NCBI GenBank assembly: GCA_020633995.1
Contig: JACKCO010000003.1
Span: forward strand, 620,001 to 684,000
Length of the DNA: 64,000 nt
Source: Campylobacterota bacterium
Lineage (GTDB): Bacteria; Babelota; Babeliae; Babelales; RVW-14
Direction: 5' to 3'
Made by a program: the position numbers and the translations under genes
Notes under the pieces: generated by a model
What the model was told of the DNA's origin: nothing
Databases searched by the model: none
Seen by the model: the letters and a program-made list of their open reading frames with translations, nothing else
Shown here: positions 1 to 7,764 of the stretch, one piece after another
Layout of the letters: the number at the start of each line of letters is the position of its first letter
How positions within the stretch are numbered: the stretch's first letter is position 1

Positions 1-318
1 GCCAATAAATTGGTCAATGCCAAATGAATGTTGATATTCTGTTGGTAGCCATGAGTCGGTTGTGTTAGCGATATATGATTGGATATAGCCAATTGGTACG
101 TTACTATATACAACAAGATACGGTTTGGTGCCTGATCTGATCCGTGTAATAAATGAATCTAAAAAACTTTCTGCTTCCTTTGGAACTGGCCACCATTTGC
201 TTACGTGGGGCTGAGTAAACCATGATTGAAGTAATGGCAGCAGTGATTGAATGTTGCCTTCGGTGATAGACGTGAAATTAAAGTTAGAAACCTGTGATTT
301 CGACGTATTTTCCTGCAC
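1..318 (-). CDS. GNAT acetyltransferase, AAC(6')-like (partial, C-terminus off the left edge)
   Basis: Reading leftwards from a GTG at 318-316, an open frame of 106 codons runs off the window edge. The stop TAA lies just upstream in frame, and AGGA sits about six bases before the GTG, which is why I chose this start. Visible motifs are LLPLLQSWFTQPHVSKWW near residues 26-43, PIGYIQSYIA around residues 77-86 and a GIDQFIG ending at the edge. This order (WW near the N-terminus, PIGY-QSY, then GIDQ) matches the aminoglycoside 6'-N-acetyltransferase AAC(6')-Ib group of the GNAT fold, which transfers acetyl from acetyl-CoA to an amine. The acetyl-CoA binding loop would lie beyond the edge. The substrate is inferred only; chromosomal relatives may acetylate other amines. 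Confidence 0.78.
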   Translation of the reverse strand, partial: MQENTSKSQVSNFNFTSITEGNIQSLLPLLQSWFTQPHVSKWWPVPKEAESFLDSFITRIRSGTKPYLVVYSNVPIGYIQSYIANTTDSWLPTEYQHSFGIDQFIG

Positions 319-348
319 TAAAAGTCCTGAATTAAAGACTTATAAGAG

Positions 349-424
349 TGGCTCCCCGGGCAGGACTCGAACCTGCGACCCAACGATTAACAGTCGTTTG
401 CTCTACCAACTGAGCTACCGAGGA
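349..424 (-). tRNA. tRNA-Asn (anticodon GTT)
   Basis: The minus strand folds as a full cloverleaf. The acceptor is TCCTCGG pairing with CCGGGGA, followed by TA, D-stem GCTC, anticodon loop CTGTTAA with anticodon GTT, and a T-loop TTCGAGT. The discriminator is G and the CCA end is encoded. It lies 24 bases downstream of the tRNA-Val gene on the same strand, so the two are probably one transcript. Confidence 0.96.
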
Positions 425-445
425 ACACAAATTTTATTCTAAAGA

Positions 446-522
446 TGGTGGGCGAAACAGGACTCGAACCTGTGACCCCCTGCTTGTAAGGCAGGTGCTC
501 TAGCCAACTGAGCTATTCGCCC
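446..522 (-). tRNA. tRNA-Val (anticodon TAC)
   Basis: Minus-strand cloverleaf with acceptor GGGCGAA/TTCGCCC, anticodon loop CTTACAA inside the stem CCTGC/GCAGG, T-loop TTCGAGT, discriminator A and an encoded CCA. The anticodon TAC reads GUA and probably other valine codons by wobble. It precedes tRNA-Asn on the same strand. Confidence 0.96.
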
Positions 523-824
523 GTGTATTTGATGCATGCTTTGCTCAGAACAAGCTTTAAAAGCATTTATTTCAAAATATACAGGTAATACTAATCGAAT
601 TTTGGGCTCCTGTCAAAGTATTTTTTGCTAGATTTAGAGTGCCTTTCTTTTGATTTTACAGTTAATATTGATTTCTATTTGTATATATCTACTCATTTGC
701 CATGTGTAAATATTTTTGTTAGAATATTAGGGCTTGAAAGGTTGCAAAACAAGGTCTTCTTTTATTATATCTACAGGTGGTAAAAGTATCGAATAGGAGC
801 TACCTAGTGGGTAAGGAGATGGTT
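523..824. other. Intergenic region between the tRNA pair and the CPT-like gene
   Basis: About 300 AT-rich bases without a credible reading frame. They separate the leftward tRNA pair from the rightward kinase gene, so promoters of both directions should lie here. The only signal I can name is the rightward promoter-like pair at 697-725. Confidence 0.6.
697..725 (+). promoter_or_regulatory. Candidate sigma70-type promoter for the CPT-like gene
   Basis: TTGCCA (697-702) and TAGAAT (720-725) are separated by exactly 17 bases, a good match to the -35/-10 consensus. They lie about 100 bases upstream of the start at 825. The initiation point is inferred only. Confidence 0.5.
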
Positions 825-1586
825 ATGAACTTTGCTCAAGCTTTGACATTATATCTTTTGGTTTACGGAACATTATTGGCTAGCCAAGTAAGTGCAGAAA
901 ACAGGCCGGAACAGCAGCAATTAACAGAAAAAAATAATGGGATTGTTATAATTCTAAACGGTTCCTCTGCGGTTGGTAAGTCAAGCATACAACGGGTTTT
1001 GCAAGAAACATTTACGGACGATCCGTTTTTGGCCATGGGAATAGACAAGTGTTTTGTTGAGTTATTGCCTAAGCGGTATATCACAACAATAGCTAAAAAG
1101 AATAAAGAGGTCATTTGGGGAAGACCATCGATGGACGAAGAGGGCAATCCGCTTTTCTATGTCGATTTTGGTCCTAAGGGTAGGAAAATTATTTTAGGCA
1201 TGAATAGTGCTATCGCTGCTTATGTACGACGAGGTAATAGTGTCATCGTTGATTACATAGCCTACGAACATGCCTGGCTTGATGACTTAGTACGTGAACT
1301 ACATGACTGCACTGTTTACTTTGTAGCGGTAAAAGCCGACATTGCAGTGATTGAAAAGCGAGAGGCTGATCGTGGCATCTCACCGCGGGGACATGCACGT
1401 ACACACTACCAGACAGTTCATGAAAATGCGATTTATGATTTTGAAGTTGATAACACTGAGTTAACGCCTGAGCAAGCTGCAGAACAAATTAAGGCGTTTA
1501 TAGATCAGACGCCTGAGCCTCAAGCTTTTAAAATGATGTATACAAGGCTTGCAGAAAGGGAGGCAAGCGTAGTACCTGCGGCATAA
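825..1586 (+). CDS. Exported P-loop kinase of the chloramphenicol phosphotransferase (CPT) type
   Basis: The start is ATG 825, because AAGGAG at 813-818 is spaced six bases from it. Earlier in-frame starts at 777 and 819 lack a usable ribosome site. The 253-residue product begins with a hydrophobic signal ending ASQVSA, then a CPT-like NTP-binding fold with a P-loop in ILNGSSAVGKSS (about residues 37-48). Further on are a Walker-B-like VIVDYI and an adenine/lid region with KREADRG and RGHARTHY. The CPT family phosphorylates chloramphenicol on the 3'-hydroxyl using ATP, and homologues in other bacteria have unknown substrates. A Sec signal on an ATP-dependent enzyme is odd, because the periplasm normally lacks ATP. 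It is followed 23 bases later by the hydrolase gene at 1610, probably in one operon. Confidence 0.75.
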   Translation: MNFAQALTLYLLVYGTLLASQVSAENRPEQQQLTEKNNGIVIILNGSSAVGKSSIQRVLQETFTDDPFLAMGIDKCFVELLPKRYITTIAKKNKEVIWGRPSMDEEGNPLFYVDFGPKGRKIILGMNSAIAAYVRRGNSVIVDYIAYEHAWLDDLVRELHDCTVYFVAVKADIAVIEKREADRGISPRGHARTHYQTVHENAIYDFEVDNTELTPEQAAEQIKAFIDQTPEPQAFKMMYTRLAEREASVVPAA

Positions 1587-1609
1587 AATTTTTAGAAAGG
1601 ATTTAATGT

Positions 1610-2590
1610 ATGATGGGGGTTAGTGCAAGAAAGCTTATACTTTCACTTTTTGTGTTTTCCTTTGTTTGCCTGTGTACAAGTGTGGCGGACTGGTGTTTTA
1701 ACCCAGATACTGCTTACTTTCTAATTTCATCAGACTTTGAGCAAGTAAAGCCGCTTAACATGACTTCATACGAGCATGTCGCATTGTCTGACTCTAAGGT
1801 TTTAAAGCAAGAACCTGTTTATGCGCATGATATCGTCCGTGTTAGCAAAAAAGTTCGTATCAATGTTGAATATTGTGATAACGGCAAAGATAAAATTTTA
1901 ATTATAGGTCCGGGCTACAACAATAAAAAAGAGCATATGCAAGTTTATGCCCAAAAATTTAACCCCGAGTATGATATTTTGTTGTTTGACTACCGTTGGG
2001 CAAAGCTTAAGAAGTACTACATGAAGCTTTCAACAATTTTTCATCCACTTAATAAGCTTGTGTATCATCCAGTTCAGGAAGTTGAGGCCGTCGTAAACTA
2101 TGCAAAATCGAAAAAAGAGTATCAACAGGTCATTGGCTTAGGAAAATGTTATAGTGCAACCGCCTTTATTATGGCCGAGCAAAAAGCACAAGAGGCTGGG
2201 GGGCGTTTATTTGACAAGCTCATTCTTGACAGTACCTGGTTGTCGCTGCGTGGCTTTATGAAAAGCATCTATAAAAAATCAAGCATTTTTGCGACGCCAT
2301 TTCTTGGCTTTGCAAGTTTGTTTGTTCCTAAAGTTGGTGTCGAACGGCATATTCCCTACATTCAGGGTGTTCCAACACTTTTTATTCATGGATCTGGTGA
2401 CAGTCTGGTCCCGCTTGATCATTTCAAACGCATTTGGCAGTCCGCTGTAAATCTTAGCCAAAAGGCTGTTTTAGTGACGCCGCATGAGCATGTGGAGCAT
2501 CTTAGTAACACGCCATTTTATAAAAACGTTATTGACCAATTTATTAACTACGAATTTAGTGACTTTGTTGAAAAAATCACGTTAGCGTGA
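1610..2590 (+). CDS. Exported alpha/beta hydrolase with a Cys nucleophile elbow
   Basis: 326 residues. The start ATG 1610 is preceded by GAAAGGA with eight bases spacing. Residues 1-26 form a signal peptide. The alpha/beta-hydrolase order is visible: an oxyanion-region IIGPGYNN, the strand ILLFDYRWA, a nucleophile elbow GLGKCYSA (about residues 179-186), an acid in FIHGSGDSLVP and a histidine in TPHEHVEHL. The elbow has Cys where Ser is usual (G-x-C-x-S), as in dienelactone-hydrolase-like enzymes, so catalysis with a thiol is plausible. The substrate is unknown. It lies directly downstream of the exported CPT-like kinase and ends before a strong bidirectional terminator. Confidence 0.7.
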   Translation: MMGVSARKLILSLFVFSFVCLCTSVADWCFNPDTAYFLISSDFEQVKPLNMTSYEHVALSDSKVLKQEPVYAHDIVRVSKKVRINVEYCDNGKDKILIIGPGYNNKKEHMQVYAQKFNPEYDILLFDYRWAKLKKYYMKLSTIFHPLNKLVYHPVQEVEAVVNYAKSKKEYQQVIGLGKCYSATAFIMAEQKAQEAGGRLFDKLILDSTWLSLRGFMKSIYKKSSIFATPFLGFASLFVPKVGVERHIPYIQGVPTLFIHGSGDSLVPLDHFKRIWQSAVNLSQKAVLVTPHEHVEHLSNTPFYKNVIDQFINYEFSDFVEKITLA

Positions 2591-2594
2591 AAAT

Positions 2595-2634
2595 AAAAAA
2601 TAGGCGATAGATAAGCACTATCGCCTATTTTTTA
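2595..2634. terminator. Bidirectional Rho-independent terminator
   Basis: A stem AATAGGCGATAG / CTATCGCCTATT with loop ATAAGCA is flanked by an A-run on the left and a T-run on the right. It serves the convergent hydrolase gene (+) and exported aminopeptidase gene (-). Confidence 0.9.
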
Positions 2635-2775
2635 TTTCTTGCTTGCTTTCGTTCTTGGACCTTATGCATACTCATAATTGTCATTGGTAGCCAATGATGC
2701 CCACTAGAACAAGTAGGGTTGGGGGACTCTCTTAAAATGGTGTGAGTGTTATAGGTGGTTATTATTTTTAAGAGG

Positions 2776-4449
2776 TTATATCTTATAATTCATAATAAAG
2801 TCTGTGAGCAGACGTACGCCTGCACCGGTACCACCTTCACCGAGGTAGTTGATCCCTGGAACCCTTTTTGCTGTGCCAGAGGTATCAATGTGTGCCCACT
2901 TAGTGTCGCGGATAAATTCACTTAAAAAACAACCACCAGAGATGCAGCCCGCAAGATAAGTATTTGAAGGTGTGTTGGCGACGTCAGCAACGGATGATTT
3001 ATTTGCTTGCTTGTAGTCTTCGTCAAATGGCATTTGCCAAACTCTATCACCACTACGTTGTCCACTGGTAACAAGTTGATTGGTAAGATTTTTGTCATTA
3101 CTCACAAGGCCAGCATAAAAGTGTCCCAGAGCATGTTTGCAAGCTCCAGTTAGGGTTGCTATATCGATAATAACATCTGGCTGATAAAAGCTTTCAGCAT
3201 AGCAAAGTGCATCAGACAAAATAAGGCGACCTTCAGCATCGGTATTTTTAACTTCGATACTTTTACCATTCATCGCTCTGATAATATCGTCTTGACGAGC
3301 TGCATTGCCATCAGGCATGTTCTCAACCATGGGGGTGATTCCAACAACATTGACGGCTGGTTTTAGTTGAGCAATTACGCTCATGGTTGCGATAACTGCA
3401 GCAGCGCCACACATGTCATACTTCATGTCTGTCATGCCGGTGGCTGGTTTCAAGCTAACGCCACCAGTATCAAAGGTTACACCCTTGCCGCACAGGGCAA
3501 TAGTTGGTGCGTTTTCAAGGCCAGAATCGTACTCAAGAATAACAAATTTTCCATCTTGTTGTGAGCCGCTGGTAACCGCGAGGAAACCGCCCATTTTTAG
3601 TTCCTCTGCATCTTCTTCCTCCAGGATAGTGCAGCTAAAATCATATTTTTCTGCAAGTCTTTTTGCTTCTGTAGCAAATTCTGATGGAGTTAAAATATTT
3701 GCGGGTAGATCTCCCCAATGACGTGCCATATTAGTTGCATTTCCCAGTATATTGCCAAATTCGACTGCTGTGTTGTTTTCGTCAGTTTTTTCAAGGCCTG
3801 TCAGCCAAACCACACATGGGTTATTTTTTGCGTCTTCATTGTTTGATTTAAATGTGTCAAATGAATAGTATGCCAAGTGATAAGCACATGTTGCATGATG
3901 TATTAAGTTTTGCGTATTGATATCAAAAAAACTTGCATCGGGTAGTGCTAGAGCGACATTATTTGCTTGTAATTTTTTTGCTTCTTTCACCGCATGGCCA
4001 ATTGCTCGTCTGAATAGCTCAAGGTTACGCTCTCCTGTGTGGTGGAGTTCGCCCAGCCCGACGAACAGACAGTGAGAGCGGCCTTCATCTGTTGGTGTAT
4101 AAAGGTAGGTTTGGCCTACTTTACCCTCAAAATGAACTCGTTTGAGTATGGTTATAATTTGCTCTTGCATGCTTTCTTCAATGTTTTCCAAGGCTTGTGC
4201 TGTATTGAGTGGTACTAACTCGTGGTTGACAAAAACGACATGAACATTTGCTTGAGTCTGCCATAGGCTTTGTGGACTGAGTTTAACGGCTACATTGCTG
4301 TTATAGATGGCAACATCGGGGCAACGTTTTTGTTCGCCATCTATTCGATGCTTACGCAATGATTGTTTTGTTTTTGCGGTTGCCGACGTAAGACTTACAA
4401 ACAACGCCATGATACAACACAATGCACGAGCTAAGGTCATCTGTTTCAC
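2776..4449 (-). CDS. Exported leucyl aminopeptidase, M17 family
   Basis: 557 residues from a GTG start at 4449, with GGAG six bases upstream; the ATG three codons later is the alternative. Residues 1-25 form a signal peptide ending SATA, so this M17 enzyme should be exported. The N-terminal macro-like domain is followed by the C-terminal dizinc peptidase domain. Metal and catalytic motifs are intact: GKGVTFDTGG (Lys and Asp ligands), MKYDMCGAA and NTDAEGRLIL (Asp, Glu, Arg). M17 enzymes release N-terminal residues as hexamers and are normally cytosolic. The signal peptide is the unusual feature. The neighbour at 4562 is a paralog without the signal, so the pair looks like an old duplication in which one copy was retargeted, possibly to use host or environmental peptides. 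Confidence 0.9.
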   Translation of the reverse strand: MKQMTLARALCCIMALFVSLTSATAKTKQSLRKHRIDGEQKRCPDVAIYNSNVAVKLSPQSLWQTQANVHVVFVNHELVPLNTAQALENIEESMQEQIITILKRVHFEGKVGQTYLYTPTDEGRSHCLFVGLGELHHTGERNLELFRRAIGHAVKEAKKLQANNVALALPDASFFDINTQNLIHHATCAYHLAYYSFDTFKSNNEDAKNNPCVVWLTGLEKTDENNTAVEFGNILGNATNMARHWGDLPANILTPSEFATEAKRLAEKYDFSCTILEEEDAEELKMGGFLAVTSGSQQDGKFVILEYDSGLENAPTIALCGKGVTFDTGGVSLKPATGMTDMKYDMCGAAAVIATMSVIAQLKPAVNVVGITPMVENMPDGNAARQDDIIRAMNGKSIEVKNTDAEGRLILSDALCYAESFYQPDVIIDIATLTGACKHALGHFYAGLVSNDKNLTNQLVTSGQRSGDRVWQMPFDEDYKQANKSSVADVANTPSNTYLAGCISGGCFLSEFIRDTKWAHIDTSGTAKRVPGINYLGEGGTGAGVRLLTDFIMNYKI

Positions 4450-4470
4450 GATTTTCTCCTTTTTTTTTAA

Positions 4471-4523
4471 AATAAAAAACCAGCCTTCCTTATACTTTGT
4501 GTTTCAGCATAAAGAAGGCTGGT
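4471..4523 (-). terminator. Terminator between the two aminopeptidase genes
   Basis: On the minus strand CCAGCCTTCTTTA pairs with TAAGGAAGGCTGG around a 17-base loop and is followed by a T-rich tract. It ends transcription of the cytosolic aminopeptidase before the exported copy, so the two are probably regulated separately. Confidence 0.75.
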
Positions 4524-4561
4524 GAATCGTCAACGAGAAAATGCTGTGATGTACTGAGGTG

Positions 4562-6085
4562 TTATTTGTAGCTCATCACAAATTCGGTTAAAAGTCTGAT
4601 GCCTGCACCCGTTGCACCCTTTCCTAGGTAATTTACAGCTGGTACGTCGTTTGATGTTCCTGCTATGTCAATGTGTGCCCATTTTGCTTTATCAACAAAC
4701 TCGCTTAAAAAGCATGCGCCAATGATGGTACCTGCAAGGTATGCTCGTGAGCCTGAATTGTTGACGTCGGCAACGTCAGAATCATTAGATTTTTTGTAGT
4801 CTTCATCAAATGGTAGTGGCCAAACTCGATCACCAGTCAAGGTGCCGGCTTCGACAAGTTTTTTGCTCAATGCTTCATCGTTGCCCATGATGCCCGAGTA
4901 AAAGTGTCCAAGTGCATGGACGCAGGCGCCGGTTAGTGTTGCGATATCGATGATAATTTCTGGAGAATAAAATTTTTCAGCATAGCAGAGTGCGTCGGCT
5001 AAAATAAGTCGACCTTCCGCGTCGGTGTTTTGAATCTCGATGGTTTTACCGTTAAGTGCGGTAACGACATCGTCTTGACGTGAGGCATTTCCGCCCGGCA
5101 TGTTTTCAACCAGCGGGGTAATACCAACGACATTAACTTTAGGCTTAAACACAGACAAAATACTCATGGTTGCCAGTACCGCAGCAGCTCCAGACATATC
5201 GTATTTCATGCCGGTCATGTAGTTTGATGGCTTCAGGCTAATGCCCCCGGTGTCAAACATGACGCCCTTTCCGCACAAAGCAATGGTCGGGGCATCTTTT
5301 TTATCAGTATGGTATTCAAGAACAATAAATTTGCCTTCCTGCTCAGAGCCTCGGTCTACAGAAAGAAATGCTCCCATGCCAAGCTCTTGTGCTCGTTCTT
5401 GGCCAAATATGGTCGCCTTAAGTCCATGTTTGTCAGCCAGCTCTTGTGCTTGTTTGGCAAGCTCGGTTGGGGTGAGAATGTTTGCTGGTAGGTCAGCCCA
5501 GTGACGTGCCATATTCATAGCTTGCCCAATGGTTTGGCCGTGTGTAAGGCGCGGAATAAAATGTTCCTGCTCAATTGCACTGTCAACGGCGATAAAAAGT
5601 TTGCCGTTCCATTCTTTGCCTTTTTTGCCTGTTTTAAAAGTAATAAATTCATAGTCGGCCATATAAGCAGTGATGACGAGTTGTTTGAGTAGCTCAGTAT
5701 CGTTGACATTAAACTTGTCTACTGCTGGTAGGGCAACAACAGCGTTTTGAATGGAAAGTCTTTTAAGCTGGCCAATGCCTGAGCCGATTGCGCGGCGTAA
5801 GATTTCCAGGTTGCGGTCCCAGCTGTCAGGTAGGCTACCAACTCCAATAAAAATGAACTGAATGAGCTTGTCATTTTTACTTTCGGTTAAAACAAAAGAC
5901 TGGCCTTTTTTCCCTTCGAATTGATGCTTTTTTAAAATATCTTTTAGTCGGGTGTAGTAATTCTGTTCAATATGTTCAAGATTTGCCTCGGGTGTCAGAG
6001 AGCTTAGCTTGTCATCAAGCAGCAAAATATAACCCTCAACGTCGTTGTCCCAAAATTTTTTTTGGCTTAAAGCAACGTTCAACAT
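4562..6085 (-). CDS. pepA: Leucyl aminopeptidase PepA (M17), cytosolic copy
   Basis: 507 residues with no signal peptide. GAAAGG lies seven bases before the ATG. The N-terminal regulatory/macro-like domain covers about residues 1-170 and the peptidase domain the rest. Motifs are ALCGKGVMFDTGGISLKP, MKYDMSGAAAV and NTDAEGRLILADAL, holding the two metal sites and the catalytic Lys/Arg. It removes N-terminal amino acids in protein turnover. It resembles the downstream exported copy along its length (for example, both have ARHW-DLPANILTP and the same C-terminal GEGGTGAG/GKGATGAG pattern). It sits behind sufS-sufU on the same strand with a 22-base gap. Confidence 0.93.
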   Translation of the reverse strand: MLNVALSQKKFWDNDVEGYILLLDDKLSSLTPEANLEHIEQNYYTRLKDILKKHQFEGKKGQSFVLTESKNDKLIQFIFIGVGSLPDSWDRNLEILRRAIGSGIGQLKRLSIQNAVVALPAVDKFNVNDTELLKQLVITAYMADYEFITFKTGKKGKEWNGKLFIAVDSAIEQEHFIPRLTHGQTIGQAMNMARHWADLPANILTPTELAKQAQELADKHGLKATIFGQERAQELGMGAFLSVDRGSEQEGKFIVLEYHTDKKDAPTIALCGKGVMFDTGGISLKPSNYMTGMKYDMSGAAAVLATMSILSVFKPKVNVVGITPLVENMPGGNASRQDDVVTALNGKTIEIQNTDAEGRLILADALCYAEKFYSPEIIIDIATLTGACVHALGHFYSGIMGNDEALSKKLVEAGTLTGDRVWPLPFDEDYKKSNDSDVADVNNSGSRAYLAGTIIGACFLSEFVDKAKWAHIDIAGTSNDVPAVNYLGKGATGAGIRLLTEFVMSYK

Positions 6086-6107
6086 AGAAAAACCTTTCTG
6101 TTGTGTG

Positions 6108-6482
6108 TTATTTTTTCTCGATATTTTTTAGCGCATCATGAAGTGCATGAAGGCACAGCAGGGCGCACTTGAGGCGAGTTGGTCCTAGATCAAGTCCAAC
6201 CATAGTTTTGATTGTTGTCTGATTGAGATTTTTTGCGTGATCAACGCTGTTGCCAAGACATTCTTCTGTCAGCATAGATGCAGCTGCCTGACTGATAACA
6301 CATCCCGAGCCTTGAAAGCCGATGTCTGAAATAGTGTGTCCGTCCAGTTTTCCCATAATGCTGACTTTATCGCCGCATGATGGATTGAATTGTGCACACA
6401 TAAAGTCAGGTTGATCAACCACTTTATTGTTGCTGGGATACTTGAAATGTTCTATCAGTTCTTCTTGATACAGATTGTTCAT
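6108..6482 (-). CDS. sufU: Fe-S cluster assembly scaffold / sulfur acceptor, SufU/IscU type
   Basis: 124 residues, slightly short for SufU. The three conserved cysteines are present in NPSCGD, GSGCVISQAA and RLKCALL, with the Asp after the first Cys, so the zinc/sulfur-acceptor site is intact. SufU accepts persulfide sulfur from SufS. The start lies 59 bases inside the 3' end of sufS, and I see no Shine-Dalgarno sequence before it (the upstream stretch is A-rich). Translation probably depends on ribosomes finishing sufS. No sufBCD genes are in this window. Confidence 0.9.
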   Translation of the reverse strand: MNNLYQEELIEHFKYPSNNKVVDQPDFMCAQFNPSCGDKVSIMGKLDGHTISDIGFQGSGCVISQAAASMLTEECLGNSVDHAKNLNQTTIKTMVGLDLGPTRLKCALLCLHALHDALKNIEKK

Positions 6483-7725
6483 GGCTTTTTTTATTTGAAA
6501 GTGACCTAATGCTTGTCAGTGTTTGCTCAAGTCCTATGAGCAATTTTTTAATATCTTCTGAGTTATTGTAGGCGCAAAGGCTTGCTCGTAGCAGTGACTG
6601 AACGCCCAGTAGGTTTGCCAGAGGCTGTGCGCAATGATGTCCGGCGCGTAGCGCAACGCCGTGCATGCCTAGAAATGTTGCTACGTCATGTGCGTGTGCG
6701 TCTTCAACCCAAAAACTGACCAAGTGGCCTGATGAGCGTAGTTTGTTCTTGTTGCCAGCTATATGAACGCCATCAAGTTTTTCAAGTCCGTCAATCAGTT
6801 GAGCACATAGTCCAGCTTCATGCTTTTTTAGTTCGTCAAAATCTATATTTTTTTCGATGTAGTCAATGGCAGCGCCAAGGCCAATAACGCTTGCAATAGG
6901 CGGGGTGCCCGCTTCAAATTTTTGTGGTGCTTGTGCCCAGGTGGCATCATTGAAGGTCGCAGAAAAAATCATCGAACCACCAACCTGGTAGGGCCGAACG
7001 TCATCATGCAGTGCTTGCTTGATGTAAAGAACACCAACCCCAGTTGGACCAAACATTTTATGCGGCGAAAAAACAACAAAATCTGCACCAAGCTTTTGTA
7101 CGTCAAGTCTTGCATGCGCAGGTGTTTGTGCTGCATCAACCAGTACTCGTGCACCAACGGCGTGAGCTTTTTTAATGACAGCTTCAAGTTGGCCATCCTG
7201 CCAGATGTCACCGATAACATTTGAGCTCTGGGTTACTGTAATCAATCTGGTTTTACTTGTAATGACAGATTGTGCGTCATCACATTCAAACGTTTGTGTG
7301 TTGAGTGGGACAAACACGAGCTTAGCGCCAGTTTGCTTTGCCACTAGTTGCCATGGAAGCAGATTTGCATGGTGCTCTGTTTTGGTTAAAACGATCTCAT
7401 CACCTGCTTTGAGATGATCCAGTGCCCAGCTGTGCGCTACAAAGTTGATACTTTCTGTCGTACCCTTGGTAAAGACAACTTCACATGAGCTGGCAGCATT
7501 GATAAATTTTGCTACTTTTTCACGTGTTTGTTCATACAGCATTGTGGCACGCTCGCCTAGGGGATAGATTGCACGATGTACGTTTGCATTAGCCTCTTTA
7601 TAGTAGTTTGAGATAGCATCAATAACTACTTCAGGCTTTTGGCTTGTTGCGCCACTATCCAGGTAGCTGAGTGCAGGGTTATTTGCAAGTAATGGGAAAT
7701 CGTTTTTTACTTTTTTAAAGTCCAT
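6424..7725 (-). CDS. sufS: Cysteine desulfurase SufS
   Basis: 433 residues, PLP-dependent aminotransferase class V. Visible are LDSGATSQKP, KGTTESINF, the PLP-binding lysine region VVFSPHKMFGPTG, GGSMI and the catalytic Cys loop RAGHHCAQP. It converts cysteine to alanine and passes sulfur to the acceptor, here SufU encoded next. The C-terminus carries about 25 extra residues, basic and low in hydrophobicity, beyond the usual end. These are encoded by DNA that overlaps the sufU start by 59 bases. No clear ribosome site precedes the ATG. Confidence 0.95.
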   Translation of the reverse strand: MDFKKVKNDFPLLANNPALSYLDSGATSQKPEVVIDAISNYYKEANANVHRAIYPLGERATMLYEQTREKVAKFINAASSCEVVFTKGTTESINFVAHSWALDHLKAGDEIVLTKTEHHANLLPWQLVAKQTGAKLVFVPLNTQTFECDDAQSVITSKTRLITVTQSSNVIGDIWQDGQLEAVIKKAHAVGARVLVDAAQTPAHARLDVQKLGADFVVFSPHKMFGPTGVGVLYIKQALHDDVRPYQVGGSMIFSATFNDATWAQAPQKFEAGTPPIASVIGLGAAIDYIEKNIDFDELKKHEAGLCAQLIDGLEKLDGVHIAGNKNKLRSSGHLVSFWVEDAHAHDVATFLGMHGVALRAGHHCAQPLANLLGVQSLLRASLCAYNNSEDIKKLLIGLEQTLTSIRSLSNKKSHEQSVSRRTDRTFQVSQQQ

Positions 7726-7764
7726 ACTGTAATTTATTTTTTGATATGGGATATAGATTTTTAC

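Noticed and set aside
2681..2697. Inverted repeat TCATTGG-TAG-CCAATGA downstream of the hydrolase terminator
   Set aside because: It is short and has no T-run or neighbouring promoter, so no function can be supported.
6424..6482. Possible frameshift in sufS creating the overlap with sufU
   Set aside because: Both proteins are full length with all active-site residues. Only the last 25 residues of SufS are unusual, so a real overlap is simpler.
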